Below are positions 11,254 to 20,256 of a DNA stretch of 64,000 bases, in pieces (positions within the stretch are counted from its first letter, which is position 1; each line of letters opens with the position of its first letter). Position numbers and translations under genes: made by a program. Under the pieces are notes generated by a model. It was not told the DNA's origin and did not search any database. It saw nothing but the letters and a program-made list of their open reading frames with translations. The DNA lies in assembly GCA_010909165.1 (NCBI GenBank), contig VJWM01000249.1:1-64000 (forward strand), in the 5' to 3' direction. The stretch comes from Anthoceros angustus (lineage: Eukaryota > Streptophyta > Anthocerotopsida > Anthocerotales > Anthocerotaceae).

Positions 11254-12704
11254 TTAAGAGCAGTGTTGTAGGTTCACAGGTTGAAATGGCAGTGTGAGAT
11301 CCCCCAGGCGAAGAGGAGACTCGTCAAGGAAAACCGAAAACATCAGGAGGGTCTTCGGAATAGTCATGGGAATCATCAATGCCATGGATGGTCGGAAAAA
11401 AAGGAGAGACACCAGGAGATAAAACAGAAGCATGATGACAAAGAAGGGCATTCTCATGAAAGACAACACTACGGGAAAGAGTAACCTGTCGGGTACCGGG
11501 GTCAAATAGTTTATAGCCCTTAACTTCGTAATAATAGCTGATGAAAACACGACGAACCGCCTTAGGATCCAACTTGTGACGCAACCTACAAGGAACATAA
11601 GCATAGGCAGGGGCTCCAAAAATCCGCAGATGTGTAATACGAGGCTTCTTACCGGTCCATTGCTCATAAGGTGTGAGAAGTCCTAACTCCTTAGAAGGAA
11701 GGCAATTTTGAACATAATTAGCAGCCATAAGGGCCTCAGCCCAGTAACCCCGAGTCAGTCCAGCAAAAGATAAACTTGAAAGTGTAGCCTCTGAAATCGG
11801 TTCTTCTCGGCCAAAAAGCATTACAGGCGGAGTAGGGAGGCATGCGATGTAGAACTCCTCAGCACAAAGTCCAAAGCATGGTGACATATTCGCCTCCATT
11901 GTCGTTCCTTGAGTTAACACAAGCTCCGGGTGAGCCATTATAAAGTCTTGCTTAAAAGTGTCCAAGGCTTCACTCTTGTGATGCAAAATGTAAGAAATTA
12001 CCAGTGGATTTCGGCTCCATTCTCCAAAGGTGATAAAGTAGAGACCACCACCAAAAGGCAGGGTGGACATCGGACATGATATCACTTGTATTGTGTGAAG
12101 AAGACTAGGAGCTCTAGACAAGAACTTATCTTTGTAAGGTTGAGAGATTGCCTTACTAGTTTGACAAGCGTCACAGATCGGATGAGAATCAACAGAAAAA
12201 ACTAAGGAATCTCTGTACACTGTGGAATTAACTAGACTAGAAAGCCGTTGAAAATTGACATGCCCCAATCTACAGTGCCATAGTTGTGTAGGAGAGAGGG
12301 CTGAAGAATCATGAGAAACATAAACGATTGAGGGTGCTATGACTGATCGAACGTTCAACAAGTAGAGATCGTTGAACGGGGTACAAGAGAAAATATCATC
12401 CGGACTACGAAAAGGAGTAATGTAGCAGCCTGTATGATCAAAACATACTCGACAAGAATGTTCTTCTGTGAGCTTGAGGACTGACATTAAGTTTTTAGTC
12501 ATAGAGGGCACAAAAAGCACACCTGAGAGGGTGAGAGTAGAGGAATCTGGAAGCTCTATGATGACTGATCCAGATCCCTTGATTGCAAGCCAGCTCATCA
12601 CTGATACAAGGAGTGTAAATCGGTGAGGAATGAAAGTAGAAAAAGCCGCATCATAACATGTTGGTTGCTCCTGAGTCCAAAAACCACATATCAGTTTGAA
12701 TCTG
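11254..12704 (-). pseudogene. Copia-B protease end and integrase
   Basis: A single long frame runs from the Copia-C insertion point to ~11324. It begins at the protease aspartate region (WFLDSGAT in one frame, GFWTQEQPT in the long one, so a frameshift lies there). It then shows the GAG-pre-integrase zinc-binding HCRLGHVNF … CDACQTSK. Later come GYWAEALMAANYVQNCLPS and the integrase tail HLRIFGAPAYAYVP. Catalytic residues in the core (around 11900-12060) look eroded. It is separated from its own gag by 5 kb of nested Copia-C. Confidence 0.8.
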
Positions 12705-12709
12705 AATGG

Positions 12710-12968
12710 TGTAAGGGTATTAAAGCCCAATGTACTTAGACTAATACACTTAGTCTACGTTAGGTGTCAGTTAAGTATCATTAGTTTAGCTCAAGCTAAT
12801 CACTAGGAAGCTTCTTGTGCTCCTTCCTAGGGGCTTCTTGTGGAGCTTCCTAGGAGCCTATTGGAGGTATAAATACCCTCCAAGCCTCATCTCAATGTGA
12901 GAGAGTTACACGTGCCTCCTCCGCTCCTCTCCTCTTTCCACCATCATGTGCTGCCACACGATCCTTCA
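12710..12968 (+). repeat. 5' LTR of Copia-C
   Basis: This LTR is 259 bp. It contains a TATA-like tataaata (near 12870) and ends …gatccttca. The next bases, agtatcgagctgg, look like the Met-tRNA primer site (tggtatcagagc) with the A of CAG missing. Confidence 0.92.
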
Positions 12969-13019
12969 AGTATCGAGCTGGTTTGGTTGTGTTGTGATGC
13001 TAGAATTTTCTAGCTGCGA

Positions 13020-13570
13020 GTGACTCGTGGAATTCGGTGATCAGAGGCTGCGCAGCGAGCCGCGGCGGGATGAGGCCGTGGCGAGGCGGCCGCGACCTCG
13101 CGCGAGCCGTGGCGGCGAGCCGCGCGTGGAGGCCGTGCGGCGGCGCGCGCGGCGCGGCGCGCGGCGCAGGCGCGCGGCGGCGGCGCGCGGGCGCCGCGCA
13201 GCGCGCCGGCCGCGAGCGCGGCGGCGCGGCCCAGCCGCGGCGCGCGCGGCCTTGTGAGCGCGGCGCGGGCGCAGCCGGCGCGGGCGCGGCGCCGCGGCCT
13301 TGGCCAACCCGCGAGCGCGGCGCCGCGCCCAGCCCCGAGCCCAGCGCCCGGCGCGAGCGCGGCGCGCCGCGGCGGGCCGGGCCGCGCCGAGCGCGGCGGC
13401 CCGGCGCGCGGGCGCGCGGCCCAGCCGGCGCCGCGGCCTTGGCGCGGCCGCGAGCGCGGCCCAGCGCGCGGGCGCCGCGGCGGGCGCGGCCCAGCCGCGG
13501 CGCGGCCGCGGGCGCGGCGCCCGGCGCGCGGCGCGCGGCGCGGCGCGGCCGGCAGCCTGTGAGTGCAGCG
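13020..13570. other. Extreme GC-rich leader block of Copia-C
   Basis: About 550 bp between the 5' LTR and gag consist almost only of G and C in gcg/cgc/ggc combinations, with a few A or T. All six frames stay open, giving Ala/Arg/Pro/Gly strings, so no protein should be called. It may be an expanded simple repeat, or a badly consensus-called tract. Confidence 0.7.
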
Positions 13571-13699
13571 GCGGGCGGTGGCGAGCGGTGGCGAAAATTA
13601 TTCGGCGGATACTCGGTGGAATCAGCGGCAAAATACACGCGCTTTTTTCTTCTTTGACTTTTCGACAAGGCGAGTGAGTGTTTTATCTGTCGATTTTTG

Positions 13700-14560
13700 A
13701 GTCATGATGTCTTCATCATCGAGCGTCATGTTCAATATCGAGAAGTTAGATGGTACTAACTTCCGCTCGGAAAGAACAAGTGTATAATGTTCTAGTGCGA
13801 AAAAGCGGATCAAGCCCATAAAGTTGTTAGGCGTCAAACCGGATAGTATGACCGGGATGAGTGGCGGGACTGGATGAGCTTGCTAGATCTACTATCATGC
13901 TAACATTGTCAAAACAGTGTACTTCAATGTGAAAGATAAGACCACGAGTTACTTTTGGCGGTATGTGACTGTATGAGAAGCAAAGTGCGGCTTCTCGGGT
14001 GTATTGGTTGAAGCTGGTGGACTTGAAGATGAAGGAAGGGACGAGGATGTCCGATCATCGAATGATTTCAATACCATTTTCAGCCACTCTCATCTCAAGG
14101 TATCACATTCCCAGTTAGTGAGAGCTATGTTTCATTGGTCACATTACGGAGAGTTGGGACACCTTCGTGCCTACGAGTAATTACGCCCGCTAGTGGTCTT
14201 ACCATTGTAAATGTAGAAGGTAGCACATTGGCGAGGAGGTGAGCAGGAAAAACATGGAACCTTCCAAAGGTTCCGGTGCCCTCATAGTGAGAGGGAGGTC
14301 CACTGCGAAGGGAAGCAACCGGACGGAAGCTTCTCGTAGCAAATCTCGTAGTCGTAACAAGAATGTGGAGTGTCACTATTGTCACAAAGGGTCACTTCAA
14401 AGAGAGTGCGAGAAGTTCAAAAGGACCAAGGAAAAGAGAAGAAGCGGACGACAAGAAGGCGACTTAAATGCATCGAGTTGGAAGAGTTAAACTCTGAGGA
14501 CGGAGATGTCCTTATCTCTTCTTACTTGAATCTTTGCACAATTAACCGTGGATAGTCATT
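13700..14560 (+). pseudogene. Copia-C gag, broken
   Basis: The start reads MSSSSSVMFNIEKLDGTNF near 13707, a typical Copia gag opening. Frames break by 13800. The C-terminal part (14239-14490) holds a basic region and CHYCHKGSLQREC, a zinc knuckle that has lost residues including the histidine. Gag core sequence between is only recognisable in pieces. Confidence 0.6.
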
Positions 14561-17500
14561 TATTACGCAATTGGATAATTGACTCGGTGCATCTTTCCAT
14601 GTTACTCCTCATAGAGTGGTTTAGCACGTATGATGCTACAAGGAAAGGATGCGTTAGGCTTGGAAATAACTATGCATGCGGATCGCAGCGTGGTGATGTG
14701 CAACTCAAGTTTGACAACGGATCTTCATTCATCTTTGAAGGGCGTTAGGCATGTTCAAGTTGACAAAGAGCATGATTAGCGCGAGACGGTTGGATGATCT
14801 TTGGTTACCACTGGTTTGGGGATCACTCTTGGAAGATCTCCAAAGGTTCTCTTGTGTTAGCTCGTGGATCGAAGTGTGGCACTTTGTACTCACTTGAGTA
14901 AACCATCAAAAGATCATGTGATCGTGTGAGCAAATGTTTCCTTGTGGCATTGCGGTTAGGACATATGTCTCGAGAAGGGAATGAAGGTTTTATCTCGTTA
15001 CGGTTATATCCTGTTCTTAACTTCTAATCTCTCGATGTGTGAGCCTTTGTTTATATGGGAAAGCAGACAAAATCATCACATCGAACAAGAGGTAAAAGTA
15101 GAGTAAACCTCTTGAGTTGGTTCACGTGATGTATGTGGACCTATGCCTCTGCATCATTAGGCGGTGCCTCTATTTTGTCACTTTCATAGATGATTTCTCA
15201 CGCAAGGTGTGGGTTTATCCTTTGAGGAAAAAGGATGAAGTTCGGCGGTGTTTGAAATTTGTCACCCTTGTAGAGAATCGATCGCCACCGATTGAAGTGT
15301 CTAAGGCGGATAATGGTGGAGTATGTTTCAGCTTTCCATTCGTGATTCCAAGGAATCAAAAGAAATTGCGTATACTCCTCCACAAAATGGTGTGGTGGCG
15401 GATGAGCAGAACCATTCGGGAGAGGATCGTGGTTTGTTGTCAAACTCGGATTGCCTAATGGGTTTTGGGCGAGCGATGTCTGCAGTTCATCTTATTAACG
15501 AGATCTCCTAATAAAACATTGATGAGCGAGTTCGGAGGAGCTATGGTCTGGAAAGAAACCATCCTACAAGCATCTGCGAGTGTTTGGCTGTGAGGCATAC
15601 TGCCATGTTCCAAAAGAGTTTCGGGACAAGTTGGCACCTAAGTCCAAGAAATGTATTTTTCTTGGCTATGGTGATTCTGGTGAGATGGGATACCGTTTGT
15701 GGGATCCAGAGGCTAGAAAGGTTGTTCGTACTAACGACGTGTTCTTCAATGAGAACAAGATGCACAGGAAGCCTACTCCAACTGTGGAGGTGCGAAGGGT
15801 GATCTTCCAAGAAGATGGACATGATCATCAAGGGCAGGTTGATACCCGTGGTAATGTGCGAGCACATTCCTCCGATAGATGAACCAAGAGTCGAACAAGC
15901 ACCTATAGAGGTGCACGTCGTAGGTCGAGGCGGGATTACACGACCTCACGGGTATGATCCATCTCTGGATTATGTTGTCGACAGTTGTGGGGAACCCTCT
16001 TCTTACAAAGAGGCCATGTCAATGAGTAACAAGAGAAGTGGGAGAAGGCCATGCGATCGAAATGAATTATGCATAAGAACCAAACTTGGGAGTTGGTTGG
16101 TTGCCTAAGGATAAGAAGGCACTCTGTGCAAATGGGTGTACAAGATGAAGGTCATACCGCTTGATGGCAAACCAAAGTACAAGGCACGATTGGTTGCTAA
16201 GGGTTTCAAGCAACAACCGGGCATTGACTTTGATGAGATTTTCTCACCGAGTCAAAATGACAACTTTGCGATGTGTTCTTGCTTTGGTTGCGGGGATGAT
16301 ATGGAACTTATGCGGATGGATGTCAAGACGGCATTCTTGCATGGTGACCTTCAAGAGGACGTCTACATGCAGCAACCAGAAGGTTTTGTTGAGAAGGGCA
16401 AAGAGCATCGGTGTGCGAGGTTGAGGAAGAGCCTTTATGGTTTGAAGCAGGCACCGAGTGGTATCACAAGTTCCACTCATTTATGCTTTCTCAAGGCTAC
16501 AAAGCGTGGCGATGAGGATCATTGCCTCTATCTGAAGCAAGCTAAGGATCAAAGCTTGCTCATTTTGATCCTCTATGTGGATGATATGCTAATTCTTTGG
16601 AGCATCTTGATGAGATTTTGAAGTCAAAGTTGAATGCTCACTTTGAAATAGCAGACTTGGGAGAGGCGAGCCATATACTTGGCATGCGATTCGCCGAATG
16701 TATAGCGTCGCTTTATTTGTCTCGGTGGAATACATTAACAGTGCTTGCGTTTCAACATGGAGAAGGGAAGCCATTGGGTACTCCATTGCCTCCATATGTG
16801 AAACTTTCAAGCGCGGATTGCCCAAGCTTTGAGGAGGACAAAGCTGAAATGGAGAAGGTCCCATACTCATCAGCTGTAGGGAGTTTGATGTATGCAATGA
16901 TTGCTACGTCCGACATTGCCTTTGCGGTGGGAGTGGTTAGCGAGTTTATGTCAAACCACGGCAAGAAGCATTGGGAGGCGATAAAAGGAGTTATGAGGTA
17001 TCCGAATGGTACAAAAGCTTTGTGCATATGTTTTGGTAGTGAAGATGCATGTGTGGTTGGGTACAGATGCTCTTGCAGGATATGGACAAAAGGAGGTCCA
17101 CATCGAGTTATGTCTTCATGTGCCTTTGGAGGCGATCTCATGGCGATCTCGTTTGCGATCGTGCATTACGCTATCTACCAGGCCGAGTATGTTGCGAAAG
17201 AGGCTTGCAAGGAAGCCATATGGCTTGCTCGTTTAGTGGGAGACTTGGGGATCAAGGTTGAGCTGCCGGTGTTGCATTGTGATAGCAGTGCTATCAATTG
17301 GCAAAGAATCCGATGTTTCATGCGAAGACTAAACATGTGGATGTGAAGTATCACTTCATTCGAGAGGTGTTGGATGACAAGAGGGTACAACTTGTCAAGG
17401 TTCACCGGCAACCTGCGGATATTCTTACCAAGGGACTCTCTACAGCAATTTGCACAAGCTCGGACAACGATGGGCATGAGATAGTCCATTCTCCTGAAGG
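14560..17500 (+). pseudogene. Copia-C pol (integrase, RT, RNase H), broken
   Basis: Integrase core is seen at 15117-15458 (FVTFIDDFSRKVWVY) and its tail at 15580-15882 (FGCEAYCHVPKEFRDKL, KKCIFLGYG). RT is seen at 16136-16621 ([49 protein letters not shown]). RNase H follows at 16597-17480 (AEYVAKEACKEAIWLARL, ADILTKGLS). At least six frameshifts interrupt it. Many are 1-2 base losses, so some may be consensus errors. Confidence 0.8.
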
Positions 17501-17524
17501 TAAATTGGCCTTTAAGTGGGAGGT

Positions 17525-17785
17525 TGTAAGGGTATTAAAGCCCAATGTACTTAGATTAATACACTTAGTCTAAGTTAGGTGTCGATTAAGTATCATTAGT
17601 TTAGTGAAGCTAATCACTAGGAAGCTTCTTGTGCTCCTTCCTAGGGGCTTCTTGTGGAGCTTCCTAGGGAGCCCTATTGGAGGGTATAAATACCCTCCAA
17701 GCCTCATCTCAATGTGAGACAGTTACACTTGCCGCCTCCTCTCCTCTCCTCTTTCCACCATCATGTGCTGCCACACGATCCTTCA
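17525..17785 (+). repeat. 3' LTR of Copia-C
   Basis: This LTR is 261 bp and nearly identical to 12710-12968. It is preceded by a purine-rich tract and followed by the target duplication AATGG. Confidence 0.92.
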
Positions 17786-17790
17786 AATGG

Positions 17791-18916
17791 AAGATAAACA
17801 AACTGCGAGAATGGAAGAGGGCTTGAGTGGAAGAGCTTTGTTTGTAGTCACGTTGGACTCAGGAGCAAGGGAATCCCTCCTTGACTCTCCAGCACGCTTC
17901 TTTCGACAGTCCTTCTTGAAATGTCCATGAATACGACACCAATTGCAGGTAAAAACTCGTCGTTGCAGACTAGGTTGTCTAGTTGTGGAAAAATTACCTC
18001 TGCCTCTTCCACGTCCTCTGTAGTTACGTCTGCCTCAATTGCTTGGGCCAGCTTGGTGTTTGGTTTTGTGAAAACCCCGAGTCCGTTCTTCAGCAAGAAG
18101 GGCTCCCAACACCTCCTCTAATGTTAAAGATGGGGTGGCGCCAGCAGTCGTCGCCTACACTGCTGATCTAATCTTGGAATTCTGAGAACTCACGAACTGC
18201 TGGTAACTTTCTGGTAATGAGGCAAGCAGGCTGACAACAGCCCGAACCTCCGAAAGTACTGTGCCACAATATGCTAAGTTTGCCCGGCTGGTGCGAAACT
18301 TGTTGATGTAAGACTCCACTGTATCTTGTTCCTTCATACGCAGGTTGAAGAAATCCCTGTAGGCATGCACAAGGGAAGCAGAGCTCTTGTCCTTGTATAT
18401 GACCATAAAATTGCTCCATACTGCCCCCAATGTATGTGGCATCATAGTCTTATCCAAAGCAGCTATAAGGATAGAATGAGCTCTTCTGTCTTTCCTTTGC
18501 CATGCCAAAATGTCAGCTGCGTTGACATTACCAGGTTGAACCTGAGGTATGGGTTCAGACCCATCCACAACACCCATGAGCTCATTTTCTTCAAGGATCT
18601 GGGATAACTGCATAACCCAGATTCCATAGTCGTTCCCATTGAAACGATCTCTGTCCTTAAACTCTATCTTGAGAGAGCCATGCTGATAGCTAGCCATCAG
18701 CAATGCAAGTGAAACTGTAACATTCGTCTGCGAGGCACCGAATCTGCCGTCAACGGCAGTATTTACTCCAGAGGATATTCCTCCTTCCGAGTGTACTGGA
18801 GTTGATGGCGGTGTCTCTTCAGACACAATGTTATCTTGCGGCTCTATTATGCCTTCTGCATCCAAGTCAACATCATCATCCGAATCTGGGAGGTCCAATG
18901 AAGAACCTGGGAACAT
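17791..18916 (-). pseudogene. Copia-B gag (UBN2-type) with zinc knuckle
   Basis: An ATG at 18916 opens a 253-codon frame. It has an acidic N-terminus and then the UBN2/gag core (KDRDRFNGNDYGIWVMQLSQ, LVHAYRDFFNLRMKEQDTVE, LLASLPESYQQFVSS). A frameshift near 18155 is followed by an RG-rich stretch and the knuckle CNWCRIHGHFKKDC (about 17905-17945, minus). The knuckle keeps all C-C-H-C residues. Copia-C inserted directly downstream. Confidence 0.75.
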
Positions 18917-18934
18917 AGCAAACTCAGAAGGACG

Positions 18935-19372
18935 TTAGAGTCGAGCCGCTCTACTGCGGCCAAGTGGAAAAAGAGTCGCTACTGAAAAATCTTGATCCTC
19001 CGCAATAGATTGAGCAAGCAAATGTAATTGTTTGATCCCATTGGTGAGACTTTCCAACCGATCCTGTAGATGGCAGATCTTCGCGCTCGCAGCTAGGATC
19101 TCATCATGCTTATCTTGTCTATTGAATCGTCGACGATTCACAAAGGGCTTCTGATTTTTCCCTATACTGATAATCGGTGAAGAAGCTCCATCTGTTTTAT
19201 CTCGAGAGAGGAGATGGTTGTCAGACGCACGGGAAAACATGAGCTGGTGATTAGCATGATGGTTTGGGCAGTTGATGCAGATGAAACCCGCACGGCACTT
19301 CGAGACCCTGGTAAGAGCACCCTTAGGTACATTAGATTCGTCAAAACGAGTCAAGGGTTTTGAAGTAGGCAT
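18935..19372 (-). CDS. Leader ORF of Copia-B upstream of gag
   Basis: A ~145-codon frame with an in-frame ATG at 19372 lies between the primer-binding site and gag and ends 18 bp before the gag ATG. It contains CINCPNHHANHQ, a possible C2H2-like metal site, and a helical stretch (ICHLQDRLESLTNGIKQL). A leader this long is unusual for Copia. It may be an N-terminal part of gag read in another frame because of an error. Confidence 0.4.
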   Translation of the reverse strand: MPTSKPLTRFDESNVPKGALTRVSKCRAGFICINCPNHHANHQLMFSRASDNHLLSRDKTDGASSPIISIGKNQKPFVNRRRFNRQDKHDEILAASAKICHLQDRLESLTNGIKQLHLLAQSIAEDQDFSVATLFPLGRSRAARL

Positions 19373-19452
19373 CGAAATGTCCAAGACATCGGCGGCACAG
19401 AGGAGTTGTCCCCTGCACCAGGCCGATGATGATGTTTATGGCTCTGATACCA

Positions 19453-19636
19453 TAAAGCGTTTTAGGAATTGCTGCATAGTCGCTACTTGCCGAGAGGAGA
19501 TAATGAGAAAGAAAAACGGTTATTGATTATTTCAGAAAACGGCATATATAGTGCATAACATTCAGTTATCTGCTTAATAACTGATTATTAGACTAAATAA
19601 GAAGGCTCCACACAGCCTTATTTAACTATTTCTACA
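19453..19636 (-). repeat. 5' LTR of Copia-B
   Basis: This repeat is the partner of 8501-8680. It is bordered on the left by the primer-binding site complement and on the right by the target duplication CAAGT at 19637-19641. Confidence 0.88.
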
Positions 19637-19778
19637 CAAGTGGTGCAGCTGCTATAGAGGGAAAGTTAGAGAGCGCTTTGCTTGTTGAGGGGGCTGATGT
19701 TGTGAGTAGGTGTAGTCATTGATTGATCTCTCAAGATTCGGCCGTTCATGCAAGTCTCATGGGAGGAAACCCAACGTG

Positions 19779-20245
19779 CTAAGCGACAACGAGATAAGTG
19801 TGGCCACTAGACGGTGAATCTCGTAAGCCCCGGGATTTTCTTCCTACACTTTCCCACTCTAACTCCTTACATGCGCCTGTCAGGACCTTATACTCAACTT
19901 CAGTGGATGAAAGCGCAAGTGAATTCTGTTTCTTGCATGACCAATTCACTGCTGCAGAAGCTAGCAGGAAGACATAAGCAGGCTGGCTTCGTCCCAATCA
20001 GCATCGGCAAAGGAGGTAAGCAGAAGCTCACTCTTGCCACTTGAAGCATAATGCAAGCCAAAATCAAGTGTCCCACGCAGATACCAATATATCCGTTTAA
20101 CAGCTCCCCAATGTGTCTTGCCAAGAGACTTGAGAAACAGGACGCTCCAAAATGAGGCTGATGTGGTTCTCCACAATAACAGCAATCTCTTTCTGGTCCA
20201 CCCAAAAGTCTTCCCACCACTTGTATTCTTCAGCTGTGACATATG
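19779..20245 (-). pseudogene. Copia-D: RNase H remnant
   Basis: Only the RT-RNase H end of another Copia element is present. It shows KTHWGAVKRIYWYLRGTLDF, LTSFADADW and, after a frame change, NSLALSSTEVEYKVLTGACK. No LTR was found for it. Copia-B inserted just beside it. Confidence 0.7.
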
Positions 20246-20256
20246 GCCGTAGTCCT

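Larger units (their letters stand above)
12710..17785 (+). mobile_element. Copia-C: nested LTR retrotransposon inside Copia-B
   Basis: The element is bounded by LTRs 12710-12968 and 17525-17785, both starting TG and ending CA. It is flanked by a perfect 5-bp target duplication AATGG (12705-12709 and 17786-17790). It reads left to right: primer-binding site, GC-rich leader, gag, integrase, RT, RNase H, purine tract (gtgggaggt), 3' LTR. It sits between the gag zinc knuckle and the protease of Copia-B, so it is younger than Copia-B. Its own frames are shifted many times. Confidence 0.93.
8501..19636 (-). mobile_element. Copia-B: LTR retrotransposon carrying an antisense gene, split by Copia-C
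   Basis: Flanking 5-bp target duplications CAAGT lie at 8496-8500 and 19637-19641, so this is one insertion. LTRs are 8501-8680 and 19453-19636. The primer-binding site lies left of the right LTR (ctctgatacca ending at 19452) and the purine tract AAGAGGGAG (minus) abuts the left LTR, so it reads right to left. Internal order is leader ORF, gag, protease/integrase, RT, RNase H, then an antisense two-exon gene. Removing nested Copia-C leaves about 6 kb, a normal Copia length plus about 0.9 kb for the extra gene. Confidence 0.9.

Noticed and set aside
13000-13677. Several long open frames rich in Ala/Arg/Pro on both strands
   Set aside because: They arise from the GC-only composition, with all six frames open, no conserved motif, and a location inside the leader of Copia-C.
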